Shown piece after piece: positions 36,384 through 45,865 of a stretch of DNA of 57,300 bases. The notes beneath the pieces were generated by a model that saw nothing but the letters and a program-made list of their open reading frames with translations, did no database searches and was not told where the DNA came from. Source of the DNA: Novosphingobium sp. Rr 2-17 (GTDB lineage Bacteria > Pseudomonadota > Alphaproteobacteria > Sphingomonadales > Sphingomonadaceae); the NCBI RefSeq assembly GCF_000272475.1, contig NZ_AKFJ01000028.1, forward strand, positions 1-57,300, given 5' to 3'. A program made the position numbers and the translations under genes. The stretch's first letter is position 1. Each line of letters opens with the position of its first letter.

Positions 36384-37484
36384 TTAGCTGGCGAGGCGAT
36401 TGACGCGCAGGCGTTTGCTGAACGCTTCGGTCAAGGCCGGCAGAAGGGTGATGGCATCTGCGACGATGCCCAGATGCGCGAATTCGAAGATAGGCGCGTT
36501 CGGATCGCTGTTGATCGCTACAATCATGTCCGCACCTTCGACCCCGACACGATGCTGGATAGCGCCGGAAATGCCCGCAGCGATGTAAAGCCGGGGGCGG
36601 ATGGTCTTGCCGGTCTGGCCGATCTGGCGGTCTGCGGTAATCCACCCTTTCTGGACCAGCGGGCGTGAGCCGCCATATTCGCCGCCCAGAACATCTGCGA
36701 GTTCTCGGACCAGGCTGAAATTCTCGGCCGAACGCAAACCAAGCCCGCCCGCTACCACGATGTCGGCATAAGGCAGTTGTGCCTTGTCGCTATCCCGGTC
36801 TGCTATGAATTGCAGAACCTTGGTAACGATGTCGTTCTCGTCGAGATTGACCGCATGCTCGACGATACGCCCGGTGCGGGCCGCAATGGGTTCGGGCATG
36901 GCAAGTACGCGTGGCCGTACCGTGGCCATCTGCGGGCGAAAATTGAGCGTGAAGATCGTGCAGAGCAGCGATCCGCCGAACGTCGGGCGTGTCGCAGCCA
37001 ATGAGCCTTCCTCGTCGATCTCCAACTCGGTGCAATCGGCGGTGAGGCCGGTCAACAGCGTGGTCGCCACCGAGCCTGCCAGGTCGCGGCCCAGATTGGT
37101 CGCACCCAGTAGCAGGATTTCGGGTTGGTACGTGTTGACGAGGTCGGTCATCACCCGCGTCGCCACTTCGTTGCGATAGTGGGCGAGTGTGGGATGGCAC
37201 ACGAGATAGACGACGTCCGCGCCATATTCGAATGCCTGCGCGGCTGCTGCATCGAGCGAAGAGCGATCGTCGCCCATGACGACCGCGCCGAGCTCGACCC
37301 CGCGTCTGTCGGCCAGCTTGCGGCCTTCGCCCAAGAGTTCGAACGAGACGCTGTGGGCGTGGCCGTGTTCGATCTCCACGGCAACCCAGACGTGCTTGTA
37401 GGCCTTGAAGTGTTCGGGCAGCTCTTTCTTGGTACTGGCCCGACCGCTGGCGGCGGGCGGGGCTGGCTTGGCGCTTTCGGACAT
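36384..37484 (-). CDS. fixB: FixB, electron-transfer flavoprotein alpha-type subunit
   Basis: A 366-residue protein. The N-terminal domain (about 30-230) is followed by the FAD-binding ETF-alpha domain with [31 protein letters not shown] and [22 protein letters not shown] spread over about 255-345. It partners FixA. GGGAG supports ATG 37484; the longer frame runs back into fixA. Confidence 0.94.
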   Translation of the reverse strand: MSESAKPAPPAASGRASTKKELPEHFKAYKHVWVAVEIEHGHAHSVSFELLGEGRKLADRRGVELGAVVMGDDRSSLDAAAAQAFEYGADVVYLVCHPTLAHYRNEVATRVMTDLVNTYQPEILLLGATNLGRDLAGSVATTLLTGLTADCTELEIDEEGSLAATRPTFGGSLLCTIFTLNFRPQMATVRPRVLAMPEPIAARTGRIVEHAVNLDENDIVTKVLQFIADRDSDKAQLPYADIVVAGGLGLRSAENFSLVRELADVLGGEYGGSRPLVQKGWITADRQIGQTGKTIRPRLYIAAGISGAIQHRVGVEGADMIVAINSDPNAPIFEFAHLGIVADAITLLPALTEAFSKRLRVNRLAS

Positions 37485-37497
37485 GGCCTTGCTCCCT

Positions 37498-38352
37498 TCA
37501 GTATTGCGTGGCGGCAAATTCCAGCAGGTCGGCTTCGACCGCTGGAGCGCGCGCAAAAATTGCGGATATGACGGCGTCGGCGAGTAGGTCTGACCCGCCT
37601 TCAGCCTCGATGAAGCTGGCTTTCTCGCTCCGCGCACCTGGCGCGAAGACCTTCTTCACGATCGTGGGCGAGCCTCTGAGCCCACACTTGGTGAGATCGG
37701 TGACGCCGATATCGGTGGCGTTCCAGGTGATCACCTTGGCGCTGGCGGCGGCGAGCGCGTTCTCGATCGACCCGCGTCGCATTTCGTTGGTCGCTTCGAG
37801 CATGGTAATCAGCGCGGGCAGCCGCGACAGCAGCACTTGCGTTCCGCCTTCGGCGCGGCGTTCGACTGTGATCGTGCCTGCGGCGAGATCGGTCTCGGCA
37901 ATCCGCGCGACATACGTCAGTTGGTTGTAATTGAGCCGTTTGGCGATGCCGGGCCCGACTTGCGCGGTATCGCCATCGATGGTCTGCTTGCCCGTAAACA
38001 CGATGTCGGGCGCGCCGAATTCGGCAGCGATCTTTTCCAGTGCGGTGGCCAGTGCATAGCTGGTCGCCAGTGTGTCAGACCCGGCAAAATAGCGGTCGGT
38101 CAGCAGCACCGCGCGATCCGCCCCGAAAGTCAGCGCTTTGCGCAGCGATTCCGACGCCGTTGGCGGCCCCATCGTGAGCACTGTGACTTCGCCGCCCAGC
38201 CGGTCGCGTAGGCGCAGCGCTTCTTCGAGTGCGAAAAGGTCATAGGGGTTGATGATCGTCGGCACGCCTTGCCGCATGATCGTATTGTGCACCGGATGGA
38301 CGCGGATCTGCGCGCTGTCGGGAACCTGTTTGATGCAGACGACGATATGCAT
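37498..38352 (-). CDS. fixA: FixA, electron-transfer flavoprotein beta-type subunit
   Basis: A 284-residue protein with the ETF-beta signature ([44 protein letters not shown]). In FixABCX the FixAB dimer oxidises NADH and splits the electrons. It has an AGGAG site and follows nifW by 6 bases. Confidence 0.94.
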   Translation of the reverse strand: MHIVVCIKQVPDSAQIRVHPVHNTIMRQGVPTIINPYDLFALEEALRLRDRLGGEVTVLTMGPPTASESLRKALTFGADRAVLLTDRYFAGSDTLATSYALATALEKIAAEFGAPDIVFTGKQTIDGDTAQVGPGIAKRLNYNQLTYVARIAETDLAAGTITVERRAEGGTQVLLSRLPALITMLEATNEMRRGSIENALAAASAKVITWNATDIGVTDLTKCGLRGSPTIVKKVFAPGARSEKASFIEAEGGSDLLADAVISAIFARAPAVEADLLEFAATQY

Positions 38353-38358
38353 GGCGTA

Positions 38359-38700
38359 CTACTCCTGCGTCAAAGCTGTCAGCGGGACGAATGGCAGGGT
38401 CGGAGCCTGTTTCGGCAGGATCGCGTCCTGGTGGACCTTGAACACGCGCTCGGCGATGGGCGAGGACGCGACGAAATCGTCATAGGCTTGCGCAAGATGG
38501 GTCTTGCACAGCGCGAACAGCGTCTGCTCATCGCCAGCCTCAAGCGCTTGCTGGACGTCGTCGCCCTTCAGGTACTGGCCCATGCGCCGCATGATGTGCA
38601 GCCGTGCGACCTGCACCACCTCAGGGACAAACGGCACCGCGAGATAGCCGAAAAACTCCTCGGCGCTCGATAAGCCCTGCAGATCGTCAAGCACGTTCAT
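38359..38700 (-). CDS. nifW: NifW nitrogenase-stabilising protein
   Basis: A 113-residue protein starting [20 protein letters not shown], with the typical [23 protein letters not shown] core and VFKVH motif of NifW. It is thought to protect the MoFe protein from oxygen or aid its maturation. The start overlaps the end of the cysE-type gene by 14 bases. Confidence 0.92.
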   Translation of the reverse strand: MNVLDDLQGLSSAEEFFGYLAVPFVPEVVQVARLHIMRRMGQYLKGDDVQQALEAGDEQTLFALCKTHLAQAYDDFVASSPIAERVFKVHQDAILPKQAPTLPFVPLTALTQE

Positions 38701-39379
38701 GAGCCGTCTCCTTGGTCTCGCGCCGGACGGCATCCCGGTGAGACAGTCGCGCTTCCAGGAAGTCGATGCGATCCAGCAATTCGGTCAGCGCCTCGCCGAC
38801 CGGATCGGGGATCAGGTGGTGCGACAAGTCGATGCGCCCGCCGACGATCCGCCGTTCCCGCGGATCGATCACCACACGGCCAGGGATGCCCACAACCGTC
38901 ATGCCCGGCGGCACGGCTTCGACCACGACGCTGTTGGCGCCTACCCGGGCGCCCGCACCAATAGTGATCGGCCCGAGAATCTTGGCACCGCAGCCCACCA
39001 GCACGCCGTCTTCCAGCGTCGGGTGCCGCTTGCCCGGCGACCAACTGGTGCCGCCCAGGGTGACGCCGTGGTACAGCGTAACGTCGTCGCCGATCTGGGC
39101 CGTCTCCCCGATCACCACGCCAGCGCCGTGATCGATAAAGAACCTGCTGCCGATGGTGGCAGCCGGGTGGATGTCGATATTGGTCAATGCCCGTGCGAGC
39201 CACGAGACGAAGCGCGCCGGGAACCTTAGGCCCGCTCGCCACAGACGATGCGCGAAGCGATGCCAGATTACGGCGTGGATTCCCGGATAGGTCAGCACGA
39301 TTTCAAGGCGGCTTCCGGCCGCCGGATCGCGTGCAGCGACGCAACTGACGTCGTCCGCGATCTGGCGCCCCAGTCCCAT
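38687..39379 (-). CDS. serine O-acetyltransferase (nif-linked CysE/NifP)
   Basis: A 230-residue hexapeptide-repeat acetyltransferase. The left-handed beta-helix repeats are visible ([52 protein letters not shown]). It makes O-acetylserine for cysteine synthesis, which NifS needs as a sulfur source. It sits between nifV and nifW in the operon as nifP does in Azotobacter. The start at 39379 comes four bases after the nifV stop. Confidence 0.88.
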   Translation of the reverse strand: MGLGRQIADDVSCVAARDPAAGSRLEIVLTYPGIHAVIWHRFAHRLWRAGLRFPARFVSWLARALTNIDIHPAATIGSRFFIDHGAGVVIGETAQIGDDVTLYHGVTLGGTSWSPGKRHPTLEDGVLVGCGAKILGPITIGAGARVGANSVVVEAVPPGMTVVGIPGRVVIDPRERRIVGGRIDLSHHLIPDPVGEALTELLDRIDFLEARLSHRDAVRRETKETAHERA

Positions 39380-39383
39380 TAGA

Positions 39384-40559
39384 CTAGACCCTCGCTTCGG
39401 CGTGCGTACCGCCGAAAATGCCGACATGAGGAGCCATTGTCGCTGCGTGGAATTCGGCCAGCTCTTCGACGCTGACAGCGCGCTTGCAGCGGATCGCGCG
39501 GGCGCGCACTGCGTCAAGAATGGCAGCGACGCGGTGGTGATCGCTTTCGAGACCAAGCGAGCGCAACATGGCCCGGATCGCCGCACCGCCGCTGTGCTTG
39601 CCCAGCACGATCTCATGCTGACGACCGAAAATCGCGGGATCGAGCGCTTCGTAAGTCCCTGCATCGCGCAGCAGGCCGGAAACATGGATACCGGATTCAT
39701 GCGAAAAGGCGCTGCCGCCCACGATCGACTTGGATTCGTGGATCGGGCGCCGTGCCGCGTCCGCGACCATTTCGGCCAGCGGCCCAAGGCGCGACAGCGA
39801 AACGTGGGTCATGCGCCCCTGCGTTTCACGCAAAGCGGTTACGACTTCCTCCAACGCGGCGTTGCCGGCGCGCTCGCCCAAGCCGAGCACGCAGACGCTG
39901 GCGTGGGTTGCGCCCCCCCGGATGGAGGCCAAAGTATTGGCTGTCGCGAGCCCGAGATCGTCGTGGCCGTGAAACTCAAGTTCCAGATCGGTCTCGGCGC
40001 ATAGCGCGCGGAAAGCATCGTAAGTGGAGAAAGGATCGAGCACGCCCAGCGTGTCCGCATACCGGAACCGGTGAGCGCCGGCCGCCTCGACCGCCACCAC
40101 CACGCGCTTGAGAAAATCGCTGTCGGCGCGGCTGGCGTCTTCGCCGCCGACCGAGACGGTAAGCCCACGGTCGAGGGCATAGGGAACGACGCGCGCGATC
40201 CTGTCGAGAACATCCTTGCGTCCGGTGCCGAACTTGGCGCGGATCTGGCGGTCGGATACGGGAACCGAAAGGTGGACGCGCTCGACGCCGCTGAGGAGTG
40301 CGGCATCGACGTCTTCGGGCATCATCCGACACCACGCGATGACGGCCGCTCGCTCGACCGCTTCGCTTATCGCCAGCAATGTCCCGATTTCCTGCCCGCC
40401 CATCGCGGGGATGCCAGCCTCGATCTCGTCGACACCAGCCGCATCGAGCGCACAGGCAATGGCGATTTTCTCGGGTGAAGTGAAAGCAACGCCAGGTGCC
40501 TGTTCGCCATCGCGCAGGGTACTGTCGTTGATGATCACCGGGGGCAGGACGAGGGGCAT
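39384..40559 (-). CDS. nifV: homocitrate synthase
   Basis: A 391-residue HMGL-type enzyme that condenses acetyl-CoA and 2-oxoglutarate to homocitrate, the organic ligand of FeMo-cofactor. Landmarks are the metal- and substrate-binding [31 protein letters not shown] and [11 protein letters not shown] with GKHSGG. There is no C-terminal feedback domain, as expected for NifV rather than lysine-pathway enzymes. ATG 40559 has GGAG 8 bases upstream. Confidence 0.94.
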   Translation of the reverse strand: MPLVLPPVIINDSTLRDGEQAPGVAFTSPEKIAIACALDAAGVDEIEAGIPAMGGQEIGTLLAISEAVERAAVIAWCRMMPEDVDAALLSGVERVHLSVPVSDRQIRAKFGTGRKDVLDRIARVVPYALDRGLTVSVGGEDASRADSDFLKRVVVAVEAAGAHRFRYADTLGVLDPFSTYDAFRALCAETDLELEFHGHDDLGLATANTLASIRGGATHASVCVLGLGERAGNAALEEVVTALRETQGRMTHVSLSRLGPLAEMVADAARRPIHESKSIVGGSAFSHESGIHVSGLLRDAGTYEALDPAIFGRQHEIVLGKHSGGAAIRAMLRSLGLESDHHRVAAILDAVRARAIRCKRAVSVEELAEFHAATMAPHVGIFGGTHAEARV

Positions 40560-40572
40560 ATCGCGTACTCCG

Positions 40573-41775
40573 TCAGGCGTAAGTGGGTTTGAATTCCGCG
40601 ACGCGAACATCCCGCTCGCGCCAGAAGGGCGACATTTCGCGCAGGCGTTCGATCACGGGTGGCATCACTTCCAGCACCCGATCGACGTCCGCGTCGGTAT
40701 TTTCGCGGCTGAACGAAAAGCGGATGGCGCCGTGGGCGGCGGTGTAGGGCACGTTCATCGCGCGCAGCACGTGGCTGGGTTCGAGCGAGCCTGAGGTGCA
40801 AGCCGACCCGGATGAGGCTGCGATACCGTCGCGGTTCATCAACAGCAGGATCGCTTCGCCTTCGATGTATTCGAAGGCGACATTGGCGGTGTTGGGCAGA
40901 CGGTTATCGACGTCCCCCGTGACGAAGCTGTTGCCAATGCGCTGAAGCAGCCCCTTTTCGAGCCGGTCACGCAGACCCGCCACGCGCGTCTGCTCATCTT
41001 CCATATGCGCCAGCGCCAGCTCCGCCGCCTTGCCAAGCCCGATGATCGCAGGCGCGTTCTCGGTGCCAGCGCGCCGCCCGCGCTCCTGATGACCGCCCCG
41101 GATCAGCGGACGAAAGCGCACACCCTTGCGGACATAAAGCGCCCCGATACCCTTGGGTCCGTGCAACTTGTGCCCCGACAGGGAGAGCATGTCGATCTCG
41201 CTTTCGGCGAGGTTGATCGGGATTTTTCCTACTGCCTGCACAGCATCGGTGTGAAACAGCGCCCCGGCTTCGTGCGCCATCTCGGCCAACAGCTCGACCG
41301 GGAAGATGGTGCCGGTCTCGTTGTTGGCCCACATGATCGAAACGATCGCTGTCTTCGGACCAAGGGCTGCGCGATAGGCCTCCATATCGAGCCGGCCACG
41401 CGCGTCCACGCCGATGATATGGACTTTGACCCCGCGCGTCTTTTCCAGATGGGCGACCATTGTCAGCACAGCGGGATGCTCGACGGCCGAGGTGATGATC
41501 TCATCACGCCCGACCTGCGTTTCCAGCGCCGACATGATGGCGCTGTTATCCGCCTCGGTGCCGCTCGACATATAGACGATCTCATGGTCGAATGCCGCGC
41601 CGAGCAAGGCCTGAAGCTGTTTGCGGGCCGTGGCCAGCGCCGTTCCTACTTCTGCGCCGAAGGCATGCATCGACGATGCGTTGCCGAATTGCTCGGTGAA
41701 GTAGGGCAGCATGGCCTGCACGACCTCGGGATCGGTGCGGGTAGTGGCGTTATTGTCGAGATACACAGGGATCAT
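40573..41775 (-). CDS. nifS: cysteine desulfurase NifS
   Basis: A 400-residue PLP enzyme that takes sulfur from cysteine for nitrogenase Fe-S clusters. The PLP lysine is in LSGHKLHGPKG and the active-site cysteine in SSGSACTSGSLEPSH. The opening MIPVYLDNNATTRTDPEV is canonical. It lies between nifU and nifV. Confidence 0.95.
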   Translation of the reverse strand: MIPVYLDNNATTRTDPEVVQAMLPYFTEQFGNASSMHAFGAEVGTALATARKQLQALLGAAFDHEIVYMSSGTEADNSAIMSALETQVGRDEIITSAVEHPAVLTMVAHLEKTRGVKVHIIGVDARGRLDMEAYRAALGPKTAIVSIMWANNETGTIFPVELLAEMAHEAGALFHTDAVQAVGKIPINLAESEIDMLSLSGHKLHGPKGIGALYVRKGVRFRPLIRGGHQERGRRAGTENAPAIIGLGKAAELALAHMEDEQTRVAGLRDRLEKGLLQRIGNSFVTGDVDNRLPNTANVAFEYIEGEAILLLMNRDGIAASSGSACTSGSLEPSHVLRAMNVPYTAAHGAIRFSFSRENTDADVDRVLEVMPPVIERLREMSPFWRERDVRVAEFKPTYA

Positions 41776-41787
41776 GGCGATTTCCCC

Positions 41788-42708
41788 TCAGTGGTACTGG
41801 GTGACAGGGACGACGATCAGCGGTACGCCGACGGCTTCGATCAACTTGGCCCGAACGCCTTCGATGGTCGCGCTGGAGAGGTGGCAACCGACACAGGCAC
41901 CGCTGAGCTTCACCATCACGCGATTGCCATCTACGTCGACGAGTTCGCAGTCGCCGCCGTCGCGTTGCAGACTGGGGCGTACCGCCTCGATGGCCTGTTC
42001 GATCAGCTTGATTTTCTGCAGTGTGGTCAGCGCCGGGCCGCCGGGCGCGGCGTTATTGACGATCTTGCCCTTCTTGACTGGACGGACGGAGGCGGTGCGA
42101 TCGAAGGCAAGCTCAGCGCCCAGCAGCCCTTCGGCCACCATCTCGCCGTTGACCCGCTCCAGCACATCTTCCAGCCCATCGGCGCACGTCGAGCAACCGC
42201 CACCGGCTTTGGTATAGTTGGTGATTTCCTCGATGCTGGTCAGCGCGTTGCCGCGGATCGTCCGTTCGATCATGGCTTCGTCCACGCCGAAGCACTTGCA
42301 GATGAGCGCGCCTTCCTCGTGATCGTCGACCCACACTTCGCCGCGATAGTTGGCGACGGCGGCGTGCAGGGCCTCGTAACCCATCACCGAACAGTGCATC
42401 TTTTCTGGCGGCAACCCACCCAGGAAATCGGCGATGTCCTGGTTGCTGAGCTGGAGCGCTTCGTCCACCGTCTTGCCGATGATGAGTTCGGTCAGTGCCG
42501 ACGATGAAGCGATGGCCGATCCGCAGCCGAACGTCTGGAACTTGGCATCGGTGATGAGTTGCTCGGGTTCGGAGACCTTGATCATAAGGCGCAGCGCGTC
42601 ACCACAACTGATCGCGCCCACATCGCCGACGCCGTTGGCGTCTTCCATGATCCCCGAATTCTTGGGGTTGAAGAAGTAATCCTTAACCTTGTCGGTATAT
42701 TCCCACAT
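41788..42708 (-). CDS. nifU: NifU iron-sulfur cluster scaffold
   Basis: A 306-residue three-domain NifU. The N-terminal IscU-like domain has cysteines in ISCGDA, FGCGSA and MHCSVMG; the central BFD-like 2Fe-2S domain has CKC and CSTC; the C-terminal Nfu domain has the CVGC pair. It assembles clusters from sulfur delivered by NifS and hands them to nitrogenase components. Confidence 0.95.
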   Translation of the reverse strand: MWEYTDKVKDYFFNPKNSGIMEDANGVGDVGAISCGDALRLMIKVSEPEQLITDAKFQTFGCGSAIASSSALTELIIGKTVDEALQLSNQDIADFLGGLPPEKMHCSVMGYEALHAAVANYRGEVWVDDHEEGALICKCFGVDEAMIERTIRGNALTSIEEITNYTKAGGGCSTCADGLEDVLERVNGEMVAEGLLGAELAFDRTASVRPVKKGKIVNNAAPGGPALTTLQKIKLIEQAIEAVRPSLQRDGGDCELVDVDGNRVMVKLSGACVGCHLSSATIEGVRAKLIEAVGVPLIVVPVTQYH

Positions 42709-42720
42709 GGTCCGCGCTCC

Positions 42721-43041
42721 TTAACCGAAAGATTTGCCGCACGAGCAACTGCTCTCGGCGTTGGGGTTTTCAAACGTGAAGCCGGACCCTTCCAGCGCCA
42801 CTACGAAGTCGATGGTCGTGCCGGCCAGCAAGGGCTGACTGGCTTCGTCGATGAACAGCGCGACGTCGCCGACCAGTATGCGGGCGTCGTCGTCGTTGGG
42901 CTCTTTGACGAGGCCCATCAGGTATTTGTAACCGGCGCAGCCACCGGCCTCGACCTGAATGCGGAGACCGGCTGGTAGCTCCTCGGCGCGGGAGATCGCG
43001 GTTTTCACCGCTTCAGCGGCGCTGTCGGTTAGCGTGATCAT
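42721..43041 (-). CDS. nif-linked IscA/HesB iron-sulfur carrier
   Basis: A 106-residue A-type carrier with the three conserved cysteines (GGCAGYKY and CSCGKSF). It is the first gene of the operon iscA-nifU-nifS-nifV-cysE-nifW-fixABCX. Such nifIscA proteins transfer Fe-S clusters or iron between NifU and targets. A GAGGAGG site precedes the start, and a perfect sigma-54 promoter lies 39 bases upstream of it. Confidence 0.92.
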   Translation of the reverse strand: MITLTDSAAEAVKTAISRAEELPAGLRIQVEAGGCAGYKYLMGLVKEPNDDDARILVGDVALFIDEASQPLLAGTTIDFVVALEGSGFTFENPNAESSCSCGKSFG

Positions 43042-43079
43042 CCGTAGCCTCCTCGCAGAATGGTTGTGCCAAGGGGTTC

Positions 43080-43095
43080 AGCAAAGAGCGTGCCA
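43080..43095 (-). promoter_or_regulatory. sigma-54 promoter of the iscA-nifUSV-fixABCX operon
   Basis: Read on the minus strand, TGGCACGCTCTTTGCT matches TGGCAC-N5-TTGCW perfectly. Two NifA sites follow 64 and 97 bases upstream. Confidence 0.93.
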
Positions 43096-43158
43096 GTTGC
43101 CTTCAAGGCTTGGGAACGCCGGAAATTCATGCGATCGATCCGGGATTTGTCGGTCTGT

Positions 43159-43174
43159 TGTCGGCTTGCGCACA
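43159..43174. promoter_or_regulatory. NifA upstream activator site 1 (TGT-N10-ACA)
   Basis: A perfect TGT-CGGCTTGCGC-ACA between the divergent iscA operon and the 202-residue unknown. The site is symmetric, so it can serve both directions. Confidence 0.8.
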
Positions 43175-43191
43175 ATCTGCATGGAGCGGTT

Positions 43192-43207
43192 TGTTGCGTT
43201 GCACACA
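43192..43207. promoter_or_regulatory. NifA upstream activator site 2 (TGT-N10-ACA)
   Basis: A second perfect TGT-TGCGTTGCAC-ACA, centred 33 bases (about three helical turns) from site 1, so both lie on the same face of the DNA. Confidence 0.8.
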
Positions 43208-43258
43208 AACGGCGCTCCGATCGGGGGAGATTGAGCGATAGCCGTCAGAAATTCGAAA

Positions 43259-43274
43259 CGGCCCAGTTCCTGCA
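43259..43274 (+). promoter_or_regulatory. degenerate sigma-54-like promoter
   Basis: CGGCCC-N5-CTGCA keeps the invariant GG and GC with the correct 10-base spacing but deviates elsewhere. It lies 40 bases before ATG 43314 and 52 bases from NifA site 2. Confidence 0.45.
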
Positions 43275-43313
43275 TGGCGCTGCGCGATCCAGCACGAACG
43301 CAAGGAACACGGC

Positions 43314-43922
43314 ATGACGACGACCACGCAGATAGAACTGGGCGACACCGCCTTCGGCAAGCTTGATGCCGAAGGCCGACTGCTCAACCCGGTGCTCAAG
43401 GAACCGCTGCCAGCTCCCGACTGGTTCGGCTTTCGCGGTGACATCGCGCTTGCTTTTCAGGAGCAGCTCGCGGACGAGAAGCGGCCTCCGCTCTATGCCA
43501 TCGAACAGGTTCTGGCAGCGGCTGACGCGGCGGCGGGAACGATCCCGGTGCTTGCAGGCTATCTGCACAGCTTCGCCTATCTGAAGGACGTCGGCGCCAT
43601 TCTGTCGGACATGCTGACCCCGACCGGAACTTATGTGTTCTTCGTGAACAACATCGATTTCCTGAAGAAGTACCGCGTGCCGCTGAACGACGCTGTCACG
43701 GCCTATGTTCTGCCGCTTGATGAATCGACGGTCTGGAAGGAAACGCTGGAACTGGTCGATATCGACAAGAACGACGTCAAGAAGCTGAGCGGGGCTGAAA
43801 AGCTGCAAAAGGTCATGAATATGCTGGCTGCTTTCAAAGCGGACTATCCGCAAATCAGCATCGACGAGGGCATCGCCATCATGGAGCCGGTGCGCAACCG
43901 TAACGCGAACCGACCGGTCTGA
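43314..43922 (+). CDS. 202-residue protein of unknown function in the nif cluster
   Basis: A soluble protein without cysteines, starting MTTTTQIELGDTAFGKLDAEG, with AAGGAA upstream. It has no signal peptide or membrane segment. The central segment (DMLTPTGTYVFFVNNIDFLKKYRVP) and the acidic/lysine-rich C-terminal helix (DIDKNDVKKLSGAEKLQKVMNML) look like an ordered fold I do not recognise. It is divergent from the iscA-nifUSV operon and shares two NifA sites with it, so it is probably made only during nitrogen fixation. Confidence 0.7.
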   Translation: MTTTTQIELGDTAFGKLDAEGRLLNPVLKEPLPAPDWFGFRGDIALAFQEQLADEKRPPLYAIEQVLAAADAAAGTIPVLAGYLHSFAYLKDVGAILSDMLTPTGTYVFFVNNIDFLKKYRVPLNDAVTAYVLPLDESTVWKETLELVDIDKNDVKKLSGAEKLQKVMNMLAAFKADYPQISIDEGIAIMEPVRNRNANRPV

Positions 43923-43939
43923 CCGCCGGATTTTCAAAG

Positions 43940-43972
43940 CTGCGGGTTGGGAGCCTATTCCACCCCGCAGCC
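43940..43972. terminator. hairpin between converging genes
   Basis: GCTGCGGG and its exact complement around a 17-base loop, overlapping the end of the minus-strand Rieske gene. It could end both converging transcripts; there is no T run on either side. Confidence 0.35.
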
Positions 43973-44350
43973 ACTGTCGAAATCGTCATCTTCGGCCAGC
44001 ACCACACCAGTGACGCAGATGTCGCCCTCGTCATCCACTATAAGCTGCACCGGCGTCAGCCCCCGCCCCAGGCACGGTCCCGCCACGCATTCCCCGGTGC
44101 CGAGATCGAACAGCGCGCCATGCTTGCCGCACTGGATGCGCAACCCTTCTCCATCCAGAAACTGGCCACGCTCCCAATCCAGCGGGACCCCTTCGTGCGG
44201 GCAGTTGTTCTCGTAGCCGAGCACGTGCTTGCCCCAGCGCACCACGAAGATGAGCCAGGGGCGCGCCTGCCCGTCGTCATGCTGTCGCGCGAGCACGAAG
44301 CTCGCAGCGCGACGGTTGGGGATCTGGTTCAGTTCACAGATGGCGTACAT
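43955..44350 (-). CDS. Rieske-type 2Fe-2S ferredoxin, second copy
   Basis: A 131-residue soluble electron carrier. The Rieske ligands are in NNCPHEGV (Cys-x-His) and QCGKH (Cys-x2-His). It is a paralogue of the protein at 30407-30832, sharing the CGKHxAxFDL core and the GPC motif. It converges with the 202-residue unknown and is divergent from a 104-residue unknown, with a group III truncated haemoglobin nearby. Its partner is not known. Confidence 0.85.
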   Translation of the reverse strand: MYAICELNQIPNRRAASFVLARQHDDGQARPWLIFVVRWGKHVLGYENNCPHEGVPLDWERGQFLDGEGLRIQCGKHGALFDLGTGECVAGPCLGRGLTPVQLIVDDEGDICVTGVVLAEDDDFDSGCGVE

Positions 44351-44367
44351 GGCGAGGCCTCGTCGAC

Positions 44368-44382
44368 TGGCACGATGCTTGA
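44368..44382 (+). promoter_or_regulatory. sigma-54-like element with altered -12
   Basis: TGGCAC-N5-TTGA has a perfect -24 half, but the -12 reads GA instead of GC. It lies 37 bases before ATG 44419. Activity would be reduced or absent. Confidence 0.4.
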
Positions 44383-44418
44383 ATAGATATCGGCGTAAAT
44401 TCCTCGAAGGAGTCCACC

Positions 44419-44733
44419 ATGCCCAAGCTTATCAAGATCACCCAGGATGGCCGCCGACTGGAAGTGACTGGAACCGCGATCGTGCTGGACGGTAAGCTGG
44501 AATCGCTGGAAGTGACTGATCTGGTCAACCATCCGCGTAAGTTCGAGATATTGCGCGCCGCACCCGATGCGACGCATGTCGCGGGCCGTGTCGCGCTGAC
44601 GGCGGCGGAAGCCGAGCTGGCCAAGGAGGCGTTGTGGCAAGGCCAGGAACAGCTTGCGGCCAATCCCGCCGCAATTGCCGAACGGTTCCGGCTGGCTGCC
44701 AACCGCCGCGCCTGGGGCGAGGGCATCGAGTAG
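44419..44733 (+). CDS. 104-residue protein of unknown function
   Basis: A small soluble protein (MPKLIKITQDGRRLEVTGTAIVLDG...) with a beta-rich first half and a helical Ala-rich second half (AEAELAKEALWQGQEQLAANPAAIAERFRLAANRRAW). AAGGAG supports the start. It is divergent from a Rieske ferredoxin and converges with the group III haemoglobin. No family recognised. Confidence 0.65.
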   Translation: MPKLIKITQDGRRLEVTGTAIVLDGKLESLEVTDLVNHPRKFEILRAAPDATHVAGRVALTAAEAELAKEALWQGQEQLAANPAAIAERFRLAANRRAWGEGIE

Positions 44734-44759
44734 CGCCACGCTCGTCGCGCTCGCCGCCT

Positions 44760-45239
44760 TCATTCGGCTTTGTGATCTTGCCGAGGGAACCGGGAAGTGG
44801 GTCCGGAAGCGGGTGAGGGCAGAGGCAGCATCCCGGCCTTGAACGACATTGTCATATGCGCGGCCCGCTGGAGTGCGAGCATTGCAGCGGCGGGTGGCAG
44901 CGTTTCGTGCGCGGCGGCGGTAAAGGCTGCTGTCCAGCGATCGAAATGCACTTCTTCGACCTTGAGATGCCCGTGATGCGAATAGGGCGTACCACGCTGG
45001 TATCGATCGGTGCCGAGCAGCGCGTGCGACCAGAAGTCCTGGACGATGCGATAGTGCGCCGGGAAGTCTGCAATGGTCGCGCGGAACATCGGTCCGAGCA
45101 AGTCGTCGGCCAGCGAGAGCGCGTAGAAGCGGTCGACCAACGCTGCGATCTGTTCCTCGCTCGCCACTTGTGGGGCCGCCGGGCCGGGATCGAGGTTGGT
45201 GCAGGGGCTGTCGCGACGGGGCAGGGCGGGTTCGGTCAT
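44760..45239 (-). CDS. group III truncated haemoglobin
   Basis: A 159-residue 2/2 globin. Family landmarks are the B-helix VDRFYALSLADDLLGPMF, the DFWSHALLGTDRYQRGTPYSHH-type E region, and HLKVEEVHFDRWTAAF with the proximal histidine. The C-terminal 20 residues are low-complexity. It overlaps nifQ by four bases, so it is the last gene of the nifHDK transcript. Group III globins bind O2 very tightly; a protective or NO-related role is inferred. Confidence 0.88.
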   Translation of the reverse strand: MTEPALPRRDSPCTNLDPGPAAPQVASEEQIAALVDRFYALSLADDLLGPMFRATIADFPAHYRIVQDFWSHALLGTDRYQRGTPYSHHGHLKVEEVHFDRWTAAFTAAAHETLPPAAAMLALQRAAHMTMSFKAGMLPLPSPASGPTSRFPRQDHKAE

Positions 45240-45865
45240 CGGCCTGCCCCGGAATGAGGTGCCGGGCGATCGTTGCGCAGGCGGGCGAGGATGTTGTCGC
45301 CCTCCTCGGGCCCAAAACAGTCGTCAAAGTCGTCGCATTCGCTGCACAACGGGGCAAGACACAGCGAAAAGCCGGTCGATGAACAAATCATGCGGTAGAG
45401 GAATTTCTTCCATTTCATGTCGTTGGCATTGCGGAGCGCCAACTGCGGGTAATGCCGCGCCATCAGCAGCGTCAGTTCGCGGCGACTGCCAAGGCCCAAG
45501 TCCTGCCAGAGGTGGTTGGGCCGCTGGCATCGGCGCGCCATGATCCGCGCCAACAGTCGCGCGAAGGTTCCGCCCTGCGCGCTGGCGTGCCAGAAAATGT
45601 CGCGCAATGCGCGTTCGTCGTTGGAAAGGGGGCGGCTCTTTGCGGCCGGTTCGCCAATCATCCCGATCGCGCCGGGAAACAATTCGAGAAATAGTGCGCG
45701 GACTTCGAAAGGCTCCAGCCCCAACCCTTCGGCCAGGGAACCGGGTTCTTCGTGGGCGGCCAACGAAATCACGCTGGCGATGACGTGCAAGTCGAACAGG
45801 TCGGTGCCATGGGCAGTGCCGTGGCCGGTCAGGCGGGTGTAGATACCTTCGCCGTCCGCGCGCAT
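45236..45865 (-). CDS. nifQ: NifQ molybdenum donor protein
   Basis: A 209-residue protein with the NifQ cysteine motif near the C-terminus (CLAPLCSECDDFDDC, i.e. C-x4-C-x2-C-x5-C), which holds a Mo-Fe-S cluster precursor, and the RWQDLGL/RRELTxLMxRHFP-like core. It delivers molybdenum to NifEN/NifH for FeMo-cofactor. The start at 45865 overlaps the fdxB stop by one base; the longer frame runs into fdxB. Confidence 0.93.
   Translation of the reverse strand: MRADGEGIYTRLTGHGTAHGTDLFDLHVIASVISLAAHEEPGSLAEGLGLEPFEVRALFLELFPGAIGMIGEPAAKSRPLSNDERALRDIFWHASAQGGTFARLLARIMARRCQRPNHLWQDLGLGSRRELTLLMARHYPQLALRNANDMKWKKFLYRMICSSTGFSLCLAPLCSECDDFDDCFGPEEGDNILARLRNDRPAPHSGAGR

Noticed and set aside
41005..42507. 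Plus-strand frame of 500 codons
   Set aside because: Antisense to nifS and nifU.
43183..43198. TGGAGC...TTGC resembling a sigma-54 promoter
   Set aside because: The GG to GC distance is 11, not 10, and it overlaps the second NifA site.
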